Source: Lophius americanus
Taxonomy: Eukaryota > Chordata > Actinopteri > Lophiiformes > Lophiidae
Direction: 5' to 3'
DNA: 64,000 nucleotides
NCBI GenBank assembly: GCA_037951165.1
Contig: JBBDHG010000008.1
Location: forward strand, 11,193,501-11,257,500
The notes under the pieces are model-generated. The model searched no databases. It saw only the letters and a list, made by a program, of their open reading frames with translations, and was not told where the DNA came from. Positions 24,875 to 48,802 of the stretch are shown piece after piece. Both the position numbers and the translations under genes were made by a program. Position 1 is the first letter of the stretch. The number at the start of each line of letters is the position of its first letter.

Positions 24875-27699
24875 TGTTAAATGCCCCAGGATTAATAAAT
24901 GAAGCATGTTATTAACAGTTAACCCGGTTAACCTAGATTTTTACAACAAGCTTCAGATGAATGGGTTTGAAAAACTCACATTGATAGAACCCTGCGACCC
25001 ACAACAGAATCAGTGGGTACTGAAAATGGTTTAAATTCATAGTAAATATTTTTCTTAAGTATTTGTAAAAATGCCATGATTTTACTATTTACCCCAGAAG
25101 AATAATTCACTCAGAGAGTGAGAATTAACATAGAAATAAGATTAGATCATTATGGGACATTTAAACTCAGATATTTATCAGAAGAAAGAATTTATGACTT
25201 AAAACTATAAAAGCACATAATATATGTAATATGACTATAAAATCACATAATATATATATGATTGATTAGGATAGATTAGAATAGATTATTGACTTCTCTG
25301 TGTTTTATACTTTGCATAGTCCCAGATCAAAATAATATAATATATAAAAAGGTAATTGTGCATCCTAAGTAAGAAATCAGGTTTTCCTACGGAGAGGAGT
25401 AACTGTGTTTTGTCTCTATCTGCTGGCCTTATGTATAATCATCTCAGAAGCTGCGTCAAATCCTGTTTGTCACAGAAATAAAGTAAGTGAGAAAACCATG
25501 TCTCATTTATAGATTTAATTTACACCAACAGCTTCACACAACCAAGTGAGAATATTAGGGGAAAGAACCGCTGCATCCTCTGTGAGGCTTCTTCAGATTA
25601 TTTTAACTTGTATTTATCGTCACTTATCCGTGTTATAAAGACATAACTTTTACTTTATGTGTGTTTCTTCTTTTCTCTGCTAAAGAGAATATGTTGAACT
25701 TTGAGTTTTTCTTGTCTGTCTGTTAGCAGGGTTAAACATTAAAAAAGGATTACACTGGTTCTCATCAAAGTTGGTGGGTGGGGTTGGAAGGGAAGAACCA
25801 GTTGAATTAATTGATAAAAGGCTGTTTAAGGTAATATTTCCACATACTTTCCATTGCTTGATTGGGTTTTTTTCATACTGTACTTGTAAGAATAATGTGT
25901 ATCTGGGTGCAATGGTGACCCCATGTACCTGGGAAGAAACCATCAAATTCCAGAGTTTTGTGGATTATGTAATGGACCCATTAATTGTTAGATAAAAGGT
26001 TTTTTTTCTGGATGAAAAGGGACTTTTGGCCCTTGAATGAAGTATATCCCATTAATCAAGCTAGAAATCTGCCATTGTTGGACAATAAACCAGTGAATGT
26101 CAGGTAATAATAAAGAAAAGTTATGAGTTCATTGTGACATTTAAGGAATATTCATGCACAAAAATTCTGGTACATTTTCTACCACATTGAAGAGATAATT
26201 AATTGTGTGTAAGGCAGAGCGCACACACACACCATGGACATGTTACCATGATGGATTTGCTTTACTTGAATCTGCTTTGTGCCAAATACCATGTTAGAAA
26301 AAAAAATTGCAGAAACAGATCGTTTTTCTTTTTTCTAAATATGATGTATTCAAATACTTTACATGAACTCGTTTTGAATTGAACTAATTTGCATGATCTC
26401 CTCCACATGATATTGGCTAAAAATGTCCTATCTTACATTGATGAGGAAATGGAAAAAATTACTCAAAATCCACACCCGTACCCTTGAAATAAATCACATA
26501 CTCCTCTGCCAAAGTTCCACCCCAACACAAAAATTTATCAAAACCTGTTTGTGACAATAAACAAACAAACAATAAAAGTGTCACCACTCTTCAGACGTAT
26601 GAATCTGCATGTAGAAACGTCATGCCTGTGGATACCTGTATCAGATTTATTGGAAGAAGCTCATGAGAAATTATGTTCCCAGCAATTTTAGACTATTCTG
26701 CACACAGATAGTAACCAGATGCAGTACAATTCAAAATGTTCATAAATGTCGCTACTATTTTTCTCTATAAAGCCTCAGTGGAATCCTGCATTATAAACCT
26801 TTACTATCCTGAGGCTGCTGCTATAAAGACACTGCCAGACACAACATGCCCAACTCACTCCTGCTTTTTCCTGTAGAACTTGTCGCCTCTGGGGAGAATC
26901 TTAAAAATGACGTTTGAATATATCATCATATCTAACCTTTAATTTTGACATGGAACAAGATATAGTGTTCATATTTATTCAGGCGGCAAGCCATATCTCA
27001 TCAGGTCTGAACACACACCAGCAGCACGCCTTGACTCCCCGCTTCCATGTCTTGGAAACAGTTTCTTGGATTAATGCTTAAACTCGTTCTTTTTAGGTGC
27101 GTGTTCTTTCAAGCAGACGTGGACAAGTAAAGTGAAATGTTGCAGGAAACCCTGCAAACCCTGACTGACCATGGGGGACTCACCCGCCCTGCCTGAATGA
27201 TCATGGGAAGGTAGAGGAGGTTTTAGACTGGAGAAAGCAGATCAGATACAGATGAGTATGAGGAGGTTTTTCCGAGCTTTGACCTCTGAGAAGAAATATT
27301 CAAATATATGTTCAACAGGATTATACGGGTTAATTCTTGTGTTTACTGGCCATGTTACATTTAGTCTGTTAAGGCGTATTTGTCACCTTTGACCCACAAT
27401 TTTATTAAATGGACTTAAGGAACCAATAATTTAATTTGGGAATGGACTACCTATGCCATTATAATATTCAATGCTAGTGTATCAGCAAGGAACCAAAGTC
27501 AAATTCAAGTGCAACATATAGAACTGTTTTTTTTTTCTTCAAATATTTAATTTATTAAGTAACATTTTCAAAGTTTACATAAAACTGAGCAATATCACAC
27601 AATATGTAAAAAAAATAATATGTGAGAATGTGCCAGAAAAGAACAGACGATGCAAAAATGGTAAACTAAAAAAAAAAAATCATCATCAATTTGATCATT
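24875..27699. other. AT-rich gap without recognisable gene
   Basis: No exon with credible splice context is visible. An RTE-type 3' end lies at 26440-26580. Upstream exons of the coiled-coil gene that starts in mid-codon at 28888 could be hidden here; I could not identify them. A TATAAA followed by an ATG occurs at about 26823-26848, but the frame closes after 22 codons. Confidence 0.5.
26440..26580 (+). repeat. RTE-like retroelement 3' end remnant
   Basis: GCCAAAGTTCCACCCCAACA, an AAAATTTATCAAAACCTGTT stretch and a tail of CAAACAAACAA repeats match the pattern of the teleost RTE 3'UTR (CCACCAAGTTTCATGAAAAT...ACAAACAAACAA). Related remnants lie at 37680-37860, 44580-44910 and 49440-49630. 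Confidence 0.6.
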
Positions 27700-28300
27700 G
27701 ATTGAGCAACTCTCACGTTACTAATATAGCTTTTGAGGCATCCAGTGGTAGACTATGCTTGGGATCATTGTCTGGTGTAATGGGACCCCTGTCATTCAAA
27801 CAGTTCATCTCATCAGTCCAAAGAACAGACTGCCATTAAGTTCTGAATGTTATCAAAGTGTGTTGTGGCAAAATTCAGATGTATCTTAATGTTTTTGTTC
27901 TATTAAAAGTGGCTTTCCCCTCGTTACTGTCCCAAGGGTTCCATTTTTCTCAGCTGCTTTTGAATCGTGGAGCCATGAACTCTGACTTCCATTCAGGTGA
28001 AAGAGGCCTGCAGATTCTTGAATGTTCTCCTTTGATTTTTAATGAATTCCAGAATGGGCCTTGATTGTCCTCTTAGAAGGAATTTTGGAAGCGTGAGCCT
28101 TCCTGAGAAGGTTCCCTTTTGTTCCAGGTCTTCTCCATGATTAGTAATAATGTGTCTCACTGTGGAGCTGTGGAGTCCCAGAGCCTTAGAAATAACTGTG
28201 TAATCATTTCCTGGACTGCTGTATTTCAATCACTTGTACCTTCATTTCAGCTAGAATTTCTTAAAAAGTTTTTTGGCATAGTGTGGTACTGATGAGACCT
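27700..28300 (-). mobile_element. Dead Tc1-like transposon, second family
   Basis: Minus-strand frames give the N-terminal helix-turn-helix region NDYTVISKALGLHSSTVRHI, then FSGRLTLPKF and NQRRTFKNLQASF (28220-27993), the typical start of a Tc1 transposase. Further along, decayed pieces near 27830-27750 include the FFGLMR-like and NDPKH segments around the catalytic region. Much of the middle is deleted and stops are frequent. Confidence 0.8.
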
Positions 28301-28887
28301 AAGAGTCAACCTCCTGCCTCGAGAAACGGTCTGGTGATTTGATTGAACATGTCTGGTAAGTCTGGGTGTGTCTTGCTCTGCTGCAAATGAATACAGTTTA
28401 TTTGGACGTAGTTTATGAAGAGGGTAATTTGTCTCAAAGGCCCAGTTGGTATTTGGTCAACTTTTAAGTTCAATAAATACAATTATCAATCCACACATGT
28501 ATTTATTGTTTACTCAGGTTGCCTTCTTTTTTTTTATCCTGAAGGTCTAACACAGTTTAGTGTTAGAAACACAAAGGGATGGAATAAATCAGGAGAGGGT
28601 CAATATTTTTCTGTAGCTCTCTGCTGGACCCATTTTTTCATCATCACATGGGCGGAACATTGGCTTCCATTGGAATGACTTCAAACCCCAAAGACACAAA
28701 AGTGTTTGTCAGACATGTCAGCAGCTGACATGGATTTCAACAATTCATGTGTTATTTTATGCGCTGGGCAGGAAAAAAAAGTTTACATAACCTCTGAGAC
28801 ATTCACCAGATCTTAAGCTGATTTGAAAATCATCTACCTTTCTGTTAGCGCGCCAACCTTTGTCTCTGTTCTTTGGGACTGCTGCAG

Positions 28888-39670
<10,783 letters not shown>

Positions 39671-40139
39671 GTACTTATTTCATTTCTTTCACCCAGTGGG
39701 TTTCTCCTCTCGCGCAAGAAACCTTGTTGCAGGCTAAATTCAAAGTTTTGATATATTAGGAGGGGAACCATTCTAAGCTCAGGAGTGAAATATTAGAGAT
39801 TTATTAGGAGGGGCTAATATTCATCTGAGTATCGTTGCCAAGTCCCAGAGGAGTTATTGAGCGGGGAGTTCATGCAAGAAATAGAGGTGCCTCTTGAACA
39901 GAGGCGCCTAAGTGTCTTCTTCAGAACAGTCGAAAGTAAAGGGGTAATGTTTTGGTCAGTTTCCAGTTTAACCAGTCTGGTTTTGTTATGAGATTTTTTT
40001 TATTATAATTCTTTCTGACTAATTGAAATGCCCTTCCAGTTCAGCATGTAGGGAATCCATGGATGAACAACTTTTAAAACAATAGAAATGTGTTTTACCC
40101 TGAAGTGCAAGGCCGATTTATTCTATTATTTATTTTATT

Positions 40140-40830
40140 TTACCTGTATTTTTTCATAGTGAGTCTCATTGCGATCAAAATCTTTTTTTTTACAAGCAAA
40201 ACCAGGCCAAAATGGCCGCAGTACACAAAAGTTTCAGGCACAACATAAAAACAACAGAGAGTCAAAAATGCAAACCGCAAACTCGACAAAGTGCAGGAAA
40301 ACACAAACTCAGGAATAATTAAAGCATCTACAATTATTAATGGACTTTGATTCCGAAGATTCGACAATGCCTCAGATTCAGAGAGTATAAGGAGGTTCTT
40401 GAGTTTGAGGTCATTTTTGAACATGGTGCAGAACACATGAAGGCCGTTTTTCCCCACCCAGTCGGAGATTTAGGAACAGTCGTAAGTAGAGCATCCTGAG
40501 ACCCGAAACCCATAAGTGCCCTGTCTTTGGGACAGAAAAGCAGATAAATAAGAGGTGAGTCTAGCAAAAATGACCTTGTAAATAAAAACATACCAGTGAC
40601 TGAGCCGGCGGGTTGACAGAGCAGAGCAGTTCACTTTGGAATACAAATATTTATAAGCGGTTGCTTTTGTGAAATCCTCTTGGCTAAGACTGCTGGTATT
40701 TTTACTTGTGTTGCTGGGAGTCTTGACGTGCGTCTCATCAAAGAAATAGAGCAGGAGATTGTGATGTTTGTAGCTGTACACACTCACCTGACCCTCTCGT
40801 CTCTCCAGAGGCCTCTGTGTTGACAAACAA
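40140..40830 (-). mobile_element. LINE 3' fragment on the minus strand
   Basis: Minus-strand frames give KVNCSALSTRRLSHWYVFIY, KVIFARLTSYLSAFL, then after a frame change QDALLTTVPKSPTGWGKTAF and MCSAP-S-MTSN. This is the C-terminal tail of a fish LINE reverse transcriptase ORF (RRLSHWYIFIYKAILG...LRSQD-LLLSVP type). A poly-A-like tract near 40180 and a weak terminal region follow at the left. Frameshifts make it inactive. Confidence 0.8.
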
Positions 40831-40920
40831 ATCATACATTAATGACAAAACAAAGACCTTTCGGTATTTTTATATTTACCAAACTAACGGCAGCATGAAG
40901 CAGCTGGATAGATCCGTGGG

Positions 40921-41110
40921 TTGCTCCACTTACTTTACTATAGGAGTCTGGGGTGTGAATCCCTCCCAAAAGAGGGCGTGGCAGAAAACCAGGTAGGACC
41001 CTCAGGCAAGGTCCTTAGTGCTACCAGCCCAGATAAATGGGAGGGTTGTGTCAGGAAGGGCATGGGATGTTAAAACCTATACTAGATCAATATGCAGAAA
41101 TGAAATGAGG
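40921..41110 (+). repeat. Decayed SINE/RTE-like 3' repeat
   Basis: The segment CCCAGATAAATGGGAGGGTT, GTCAGGAAGGGCATGGGATG and ATCAATATGCAGAA parallels the repeat at 17515-17690. The bases before it (GTGTGAATCCCTCCC) resemble a decayed tRNA-derived B-box region, which hints at a SINE head. The copy is strongly diverged. Confidence 0.55.
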
Positions 41111-43356
41111 CTGATCCCACCGTCTCTGTGAGGCGGCGACAGCTGGGAATATCCTCAGTGCTCTCGTCATCTAGTGCAATATACTGGGTAAGTGTTATAG
41201 CTCTGAGTAGGGGAAGAAAAAGTTAGACGAAAACACAAAACAGGTCCATCCGGCTCTCAAGTCTGTATTTATGTGATGGAATCAAAGACCAGACACGCCC
41301 CCTACAGGCTAAGTCGCATAAGTGACATAATCACTTCTGACTTAATTACTACATACATAACGTTAGCAAAGCAAATACAAGAAACAAGAATTATCTACGC
41401 GAACATGTAGCATTTAAAGTGCAAAACTTAAATGTAACCTATAATCCAGTTCATGTTATTCGATGTGTTTTACAGGCGATCAAATCAAAACAATTGAATA
41501 AAAATACTAAAATTATTTTGGGAGACCGATACACGCAGAGAAAAGTGTGTGGCATTGGACAATGAAATGTGAATTTAAAATGAAATACTAGCATTAAGAT
41601 GACAAGTAACATTAAATACAATGCCAATAAATAGATGATAATATGTTAAGAGGAAAATTAATGAAAAAGTGACTTTGATACAAGTTACTAAAAATTTGAA
41701 CAAATGAAATCAGGTTCCAGATACACAGTTAGATCGAGTGAATGCTTTCTTTCAATAATAAATAATAAAAATATAATAATGAAGTTATAAGACACTACAT
41801 AAGAGCAAGAGTGAATAATTTAGTTTTTGGTTTTCATTTAATACAAATGTACATTTTCAGCTCCTCTCAGATCCTCTGGAAGTATGTTCCAGCAACGGAT
41901 CGGATCGTAGTGGCTGAAAGTATCGTCCCTGCTCTTTACCCCACCTCTTAACAGTTCGGTGGAGCAGTGTGCAGTGGCTGCTTTTCCTTATATCTATTAC
42001 TACTATCAGCAGAATGCCACCCTGCTGACATCGCTCAGCAGTTGCATATGAGTAGTTTCAAGAACACAAGTACACCACCACAAGGAACTTTCATTTACCT
42101 TCCCTTTTACATGACAAATGATCTCTCCTAATCTCTGTTCGGAGAGTAAGGACATCCTGGAGGTTGGGCTTTCTCCTTAAACTGAAACCATCTTTATTCT
42201 TTTTATTTGAGTTGGCTGATAAATGTTTATCGGCCCTTCTATTAAGTTGTGACGTCACAGAACCGACAGTCTCTCCCCACGCTTGTACGACTTTGCGTTT
42301 TTTTTCAATGACTGTGACGTAACTGCTAATTAGAGCAATCCTCGTACTTTTCCTTAAGTTTCACCAAAAAAGCCCGTTCAAAATGAAACAGGTTTGTTTG
42401 TTCTTGAGCAACAAAACATTGACAGTGCAGCACTTCTTAGTTCCATAAAGCTCTCATACGTTAAGGGTCACCAGCAGCTAAGAATTATTTGAATTGTTTA
42501 TTAATCTTCCTATCATTTAATCTGTAATTATATCTAATAATAATAATAATAACAATAATAATAATAATAATAATAATAATTCATGTTATAGAATTTTTAC
42601 AGGGAACATGAGCATGCATTCGAGTTTCTTGTTTTAAAAGGAGACCAGCGGCCCAGAGAAAAATTTGGCGCTTATACAGAAGAAAAGCATCAAATTCTCA
42701 CATTTGAGAAGTTGGAACCAGAAAATGTTTAACATTTGTTGAACTTTTGATGGATTACGGTCCCTTAGAATTTTACAAGAACTCGAAGATGAGCCTCTCA
42801 TTTTAAGAGTGGCCACTTCTGCATTAAAACATTTCTGGAGCAAAGACAAGAACAGATCTGAAGACTGAAACAGAAGACATACAACAACACAGTTCTAATA
42901 TTCATCTGGGCGTGACTGCCAGTCCTCACAGCGGTTGTCAAACAGCCAGAACTTGGAGACTTCACGGGCACTGGAGTCTCGTATTTGTATTTTTGTCTTA
43001 AATGTTATTAAAAGCTTCATGCAATCATTGGGTAACCGCATCGTATTCCTTGGAGAAGAGCAGAGTGAAATAATACTGAGATTAGGTTGAGGGATACATT
43101 CAAGCATTTATTACCGATATTTTAATACGAACAATATTTCAAATGACGACTTTAAGACAGTTTGGAAAAGGGGGCGCTCGTAAACCTACAGAGAATTAGC
43201 TGCTGATTCTGCAGCTCCCATCGGTCTCTGAGAGCTTTATAGGGAATTTCAGCTCATTGTTTGGTTGTCGGGCCAAACTGTTTTCCCATAGCATCATTCT
43301 GACTCACAGCAGGCAGCTGCTCACACAGAGTTCATCGTTGGGATTCGGGAATGCAG

Positions 43357-43446
43357 CAACAACATCTCATAAAAGAAATGATGGTGAAAGAGTTCCGGTA
43401 TAACGAGGGGATGATCAACACTTTGATGAGCTCACTTTGTTGTTAA
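43357..43446 (+). CDS. Weak candidate terminal exon of the coiled-coil gene
   Basis: After AATGCAG, a phase-0 frame of 29 codons and a TAA reads QQHLIKEMMVKEFRYNEGMI plus NTLMSSLCC. The phase fits the end of the exon at 39670, and the composition (charged, heptad-like) fits the upstream protein. Against it, the acceptor has almost no pyrimidine tract. An intergenic chance match is quite possible. Confidence 0.25.
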   Translation, partial: QQHLIKEMMVKEFRYNEGMINTLMSSLCC

Positions 43447-44230
43447 CCCGTAGAGTCTTTATTAGTATTAGTATTAGTAGTGACATCACCGGATTCTGAG
43501 ATCTCAGCAAGTGACTGAAATGTCATAATTAGAATTTGGGCTCAAGGTACTAAAGAATGCATCACAGGTGGAATGAATGTTGCAGGGAATTATCCCTGGA
43601 ATTCCACGAGATGCTTCCAAATGAAAATTCAAACAAGCTTTGAAAGGGTAATTCAATGTCTTCATTTAACCCTTCCATGTCTGGATCAACTGTTTGCCTG
43701 AGTCACTATTTGTCATTGAAAAACCTGTGGCACCTAACTGAAGCCGATGGAGCCATATCTACAGCTCTGTTGAGTAATATTATGCTACAATATTCCGCTA
43801 GACGTTACTGTGTGTTTCAATAGCTGGTCTTCGAAGTTCGCCTCCTAGTTGGAATTTAGCAACGACATACATGTAGACTTACATTTGAAAATTTCAGATA
43901 ATGTAAAATAAAGATATTAATATTAAAGCACGTGAGGCCAAACTGAATAGATTATATAAAATCAATTTATATAGACAAAGAATACATAATTTAGTTCAGA
44001 TTCATGTTGTGACTATGCTAAAGTCATTACATCATTACGCTATTCTAATTAAAATTCAAAAAATAATTTAATAACTTTTAATAATTTTAATGTAATTTCA
44101 TCTTATATATGCTGAACAACTTGATAAGATTTAACTGAATAAAAAAATAATAATAATTAAAAAAATAAAAATAAATAACAAAAAAAACATAATGATAATA
44201 ATAATAATCTTGCTTTTTTTCTTGGTGATA

Positions 44231-44264
44231 TATCGTCATTCGAGGGTTTTCTCGAATGACGATA
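44231..44264. repeat. Perfect 14-bp hairpin
   Basis: TATCGTCATTCGAG, a six-base loop GGTTTT, then the exact complement. It may be a snap-back DNA element or the joined ends of one. No gene is adjacent. Confidence 0.9.
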
Positions 44265-44579
44265 AATAGAGCAGAGACCTCCTCCACGGTAGGTCCGGTT
44301 ATTATCCCATATTGCAAATAAATCAAAGCCATCAAGGTCAAATATCACTATTGTTATTCCTGTTCCTCAAAGGAGGTCCTATGATACAATGATAAAACAA
44401 GTGGAATAAAATGGGGAAAAAAAGGAGAAAAGCCTTAACACCCAATGTTAAAAAGTGATAAATCTCCCCGAAATTTGATATTCACTCCCTTACTTAATGT
44501 CCAACATCTCAACCAATATGGAAGTGGTGAAAACAAAAGTCTGCCCTGTTAAAGAAAGGGATACTGAATTCCTGAATCT

Positions 44580-44910
44580 CCCGTCCTTTTTTATGAAGAT
44601 CAACTCCAACATTAGAAGATTGGTGGTCTGACCAACAATTCTATCAAGTTTAATCAAAATATGTTTCGTACAGTGTGCATTAAATATGGAAATAGTGAAA
44701 AAAAGTCTTATTTATCAATTAAAATAAACTGATTCCTGACTTTGCCCCTTTATGTCCAACGATTCATGGGTTCTACTTTGTCTAATGACCGACTATCTGA
44801 CCAAGTTCATAGGATTTAGTTTCTGTGTCTTTCAAACGGACAGACAAAAAACATACAAATGTCAGTAAAAACATAACCATCTTGGCAGAAATATAACTTC
44901 ATTAGTGAGG
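44580..44910 (+). repeat. RTE-like 3' remnant
   Basis: TATCAAGTTTAATCAAAATA, TGACCAAGTTCATAGGATTT, a run of ACAGACAAAAAACATACAAA and ACATAACCATCTTGGCAGAA follow the order of the teleost RTE 3'UTR (CACCAAGTTTCATG..., ACAGACAAACA..., ACATAACCTCCTTGGCGGAG), strongly decayed. Confidence 0.55.
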
Positions 44911-46169
44911 GATCACACTACGCCTCTGACAGGAGGGTTTATTAATTCATCTTTTGGGGCTAACGCGCTGCAGTTGACTTTGGATTTTTTGAGAAGACCC
45001 TCAACATCCCTCTGGATAACAGTCAAGTGCAAATATCATAGAACTTCAAAACACAGATATTCTGCTGACTGAAGAAGGTTGCCAGTCCCCCTGTGGACTT
45101 GTAGGGCTGCCAGGACATTCATAAATCTGATACTTCATGGGCATTGTAGTGTAATCAGTGTTTTATTTTTCTCTGGATGTCTACTTCAAAAGTTTGGGTT
45201 TTGATTGCAAAAGCCAATTTGTAATCAAACACAAACGCCACAATGTCCCACAAAGAACTCCTTCAGGAAGCATTCTTGAATCCTGACAGGATCTGCATCA
45301 TCCTCCTGGAGGATTTATGCTGGTGAAAGCCCCAAAAGGTGCTCGCTATGGGATTTTTAAAAGCTCCCACATCTTCAGAGAAACACGTTCAAGCGTTTAA
45401 AATAGAGGATGCCTGACAAGCAGAACACGAGGATACTTGTGTGCTGCCAGTCTCCAGAGGAGCGCGGCACTGCCAAAACCTTGAGAGATTGCTGATACTT
45501 TCTGGGCACCAGAGGCACAACAGGCCTTCTCTCCGTCCGTCAGTCCGTCCGTCTGTCTATCGGCCGCACATGGCCTCCTCCCAAACCGTTTGGGTCCTCT
45601 TCCAGAGCAGCAGAGAGATGACTAATAATGACTGGAGGGAGGTGGTTGCCTCTGTGCTTCATTTCCCTTCACCTCTCACAGGCTTTCAGTGCATTTCTTG
45701 GTATAATTATTCTGATTGAGTGCAGATGAATGTCTTTTTTTTTTTCGGCCTCTGCAGAGCCGAGAGAGGCAGGAAACGTAGCTGTAGGAGACAGATTGCC
45801 TTAGACATAAAGGAGGAAATAACTGTGATAAAACACATTAACAGCTTGACATGATTTATGTAAACTATAGTTCAAACTCTGTAGACATGAGTATCCCTCC
45901 TTGCTACTAGACCAATGAAAAAACACACACTCATGACCAAAGAGACAAAAATGGACGTGTGGACAGGATTCCCATCAGGAAGATTTTGGAGACATATCTG
46001 CGCTAAATCTAAATATTTAATGATAAATGCTGCAAATTAATTAGGTTAATTATGTAACCCCTACAAAATCTTTCATTGGAGTTTTTGGGGGGATTCTGGT
46101 TTGATCTTCACCATAACTTTACGTGGATACTCCTCACTCACATTCAACCCCACCTATGGGCAGTTTACA

Positions 46170-46410
46170 ATAAAATAGAATAAACTTTATTAATCCCACA
46201 GGGGATATTTAGGCGTTAGAGCAGCTTAAACGTTTGAAATATTATAGAAAAACAATATGGACATACAAACATAGGTACTGTATATATGAAAGTGCTACCC
46301 ACTACACCTTGCTGCGTTCTTGCCCGATCAATCAAGCAAAGTATTGGAAATTGCTTTTACTGAAATTATTTCACCCCTATAATTTACCTTTTGGGATCAA
46401 TAACGTTTTT
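46170..46410. repeat. Short inverted-repeat element (TTTATTAATCCC...GGGATCAATAA)
   Basis: ACTTTATTAATCCC at about 46183-46196 and GGGATCAATAACGT at about 46393-46406 form imperfect inverted repeats around 200 bp. Both phrases are common at the ends of fish repeats, so this may be a MITE-like unit. No coding sequence is supported. Confidence 0.45.
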
Positions 46411-46665
46411 TTTTTCTTTCTCGTATTTTATCTTGGTTTGTTTTATCTCATCTTATTTTATCTGGTCTTGCATAATGCCAAGTGCAATATCCAAGAGCTG
46501 AATTTACTTCAATTACCCAGATGAAATGTGTCACAAATTACCATTAAAAATTAAGCATTTTGGTTTTACAGGGATTCCCTGTCACAGTAAACTTGTTCTC
46601 CAGATGTACAGATGAATAATCTTTTGGTAGAGTCTCCAGCAAAAGTCAAACCACTGAGAAAAAAT

Positions 46666-46703
46666 TTAAACCAGTATGTTTTTGTTAATACATACTGGTT
46701 TAA
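46666..46703. repeat. Perfect 14-bp hairpin
   Basis: TTAAACCAGTATGT, a ten-base loop, then its exact complement. Function unknown; possibly the core of a snap-back repeat. Confidence 0.9.
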
Positions 46704-46989
46704 GTGAAAGTGTAATCCAAGTGAATTGTGTCAGTGTTTGTAGTCATGATCGCGGAAAAGCCTCACTGGACAGATGACTATAGTTTTCAAAGTCAGGATC
46801 AAAAAACGGATGTTACGCTCAAGTCTAAGCCAACTATTCAAGTATATTTCTTACAAATAATTAATCTGGCAACTTCTGTTGATCTCAATTTTATGCTTTA
46901 ATGATGAAACTCTTTCTCATTCCCACCTGGTTATGGTTTAAGCACCACCCCCTTCTGCTTAAAGCACAGTGGCGAAATCTACGTATTCT

Positions 46990-47150
46990 CTATAACCATG
47001 GTGGGCTGGAGTCTATCCCGGCTGGCATTGGATGAAGGTGGGGGACAACCTGGACAAATCCCCAGTCCATCGCAGAACTGACACACAGGGACAAACAACC
47101 AATCCTGCTCACATTCACAGGACTAGTTATAGAAAGTCACTGAAAATAAA
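46990..47150 (+). repeat. High-copy teleost repeat (GGGCTGGAGTCTATCCCGGC type)
   Basis: GGCTGGAGTCTATCCCGGCT, GGGGGACAACCTGGACAAAT, CCCCAGTCCATCGCAGAACT and CACACAGGGACAAACAACCA with GCTCACATTCACA make up a well-known fish repeat whose consensus includes GGACAGGTCGCCAGTCTGTC. The copy is moderately diverged. Confidence 0.75.
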
Positions 47151-48455
47151 CAATACTAATAAGAAGCACAAAAACAACAAATCTTTTGAGGAAAAGTATT
47201 TTTCGGGAGGATCAGAGAGGTAGGATTCCAGGGGAGGAGAGTCACGCTCTTACCATGTTGGTAAGCCAGTCATCAAGTAAAGATAAATAGAGCCCACACA
47301 GACGATAACATGAACAGTCCGTAGGGATGTCATGAAAATATTCTCTAGAATGCAAAATTGCACTAATGAATACCCAAACTAACCACATCAAATGCAAATA
47401 ATGTAACAAAAACCCAATATTTGGATTGGACTTTCAGTTGTGAATGCACCCTTCGACATCTAAATAACATGGACTCTCCAAGCCAAGACAAACCAACCTT
47501 GGGTCTTCTGACCTCACATTACTAAACTTACAGGGACTTCTCCCCTCTGATTTGCCATCTTGCACATGCTGAATGTTTGTTGTTTGTTGTCATCTTCACT
47601 CAAATGTTTATTCTGATGTCCTCAGGCAGGGAGCCTTGTGAACGGATGCCAAAAACATCCTTGAGGAAAGAAGCCTGGAGCCTGGACTTGTCTCTTTTGT
47701 GTTTTCGCACCTTCTGCAAACCAGTACTACTAGATGTTTGTGTGGATGTGGTTGGTTTTGTGGAATACATCCCAGTGATTGTCTGGAAAAAAAAACATGA
47801 TTGTAAAACCATACGTTCACCGTCTCAATCCTACTATTGTTCCACTGTCCTGAAAAGAATCTGCTCTCATGATGTATGGCTGAATAAACAATGTTCACTC
47901 TGCTCCTGTTCTGCTTCTTCTAGTGACACATGTGCATCACATGTTCCTAAAGCCACATTTTCTTGTAATTGTCCATTAGTCAGACCTTTTAATCAGAGGA
48001 GAAAAAGCACCTGAGAATGTTCTCTTTTGTTGTTTTGCCAGTGAATCCCCACAGCAGCAGCTGGTGCGCAGAGGAAACAACAAGCGTGTTGTTTCCACCA
48101 AAATGAAGCCCTATTGATTGCTTCCCCGCTGTTAGTCTGGTACCTCTCACAGCTCTTCACTCATCATGTGGCACACGCTTCTGAGCAAAAAGTATAATGA
48201 GGTATTATCGGCACAGATCAATGAAGACGCTTCATCATATGTGAACCACATGATGTACGAAAGGCAACAAGTTATAACAATGTTATTACTACAATGATCT
48301 CGCTCAAAAAACATTAAAAGACTGTTGTGAAGTATAAAATAAATATATGCCATGTTGTTCTTCTTACATGACTGAAACCACAAAAGAATTATACTAAAGG
48401 TAAAGGGGAAATATCAACTATCAGCACATTCGATTTGGTTTTGTGCCTCCAGTAC

Positions 48456-48802
48456 ACGACCAGCCATATAATTATAACCACTGACAGCTGAAGTCAGAAT
48501 AACATTGATTATCTTGCCACAGTCAGAGTGTGGGAATTATAAGGTTGCAAGGGAATATTTTGTTCTTGAAGTTGATTGTAAAGACCTGATTTAACTTTGA
48601 CAAGGGCCAAATTGTAGTTTTTTGTACCAATCAACCGATTTATCCAATAGGAGAGCCGTTGTGGCACAAATTGCTGAAAAAGTCAATGCTGGTTCCGATA
48701 GAAAGGTGTCAGAATGCACAGTGCATTGCAGAGAATGGTTTTGTCGACAAAAGGCAGGTCTACACAAAATTAGACACAGGGATATAATGTTATGGCTGAT
48801 CC
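48456..48802 (+). mobile_element. Internally deleted Tc1-like element
   Basis: The left end (GACCAGCCATATAATTATAA, CCACTGACAGCTGAAG) and the right end (GATATAATGTTATGGCTGAT at about 48781-48801) are both ends of a fish Tc1-like family. Between them the transposase N-terminal region survives in part: NRRAVVAQIAEKVNAGSDRK followed by VSECTVHCRE. The catalytic core has been deleted, leaving a roughly 350-bp non-autonomous copy. Confidence 0.85.

Larger units (their letters stand above)
41111..46169. other. Gene-poor region
   Basis: No confident exon is visible apart from the weak candidate at 43357-43446. An AAT microsatellite lies at about 42536-42581, a perfect hairpin at 44231-44264 and an RTE-type remnant at 44580-44910. 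Open frames at 42634-43107 and 45441-45719 lack splice context and recognisable similarity. Confidence 0.5.

Noticed and set aside
47577..48014. 145-codon plus-strand frame with overlapping open minus-strand frames
   Set aside because: A TCCTCAG acceptor precedes it and the minus strand has protein-like pieces, but both readings meet stops or lack partners. About one frame of this length is expected by chance in 64 kb of such sequence.
48057..48114. Possible terminal exon QQLVRRGNNKRVVSTKMKPY
   Set aside because: In the phase left by the exon at 39670 the good acceptor before it gives an immediate stop; only a weaker internal CACAG site would fit, and no other support exists.
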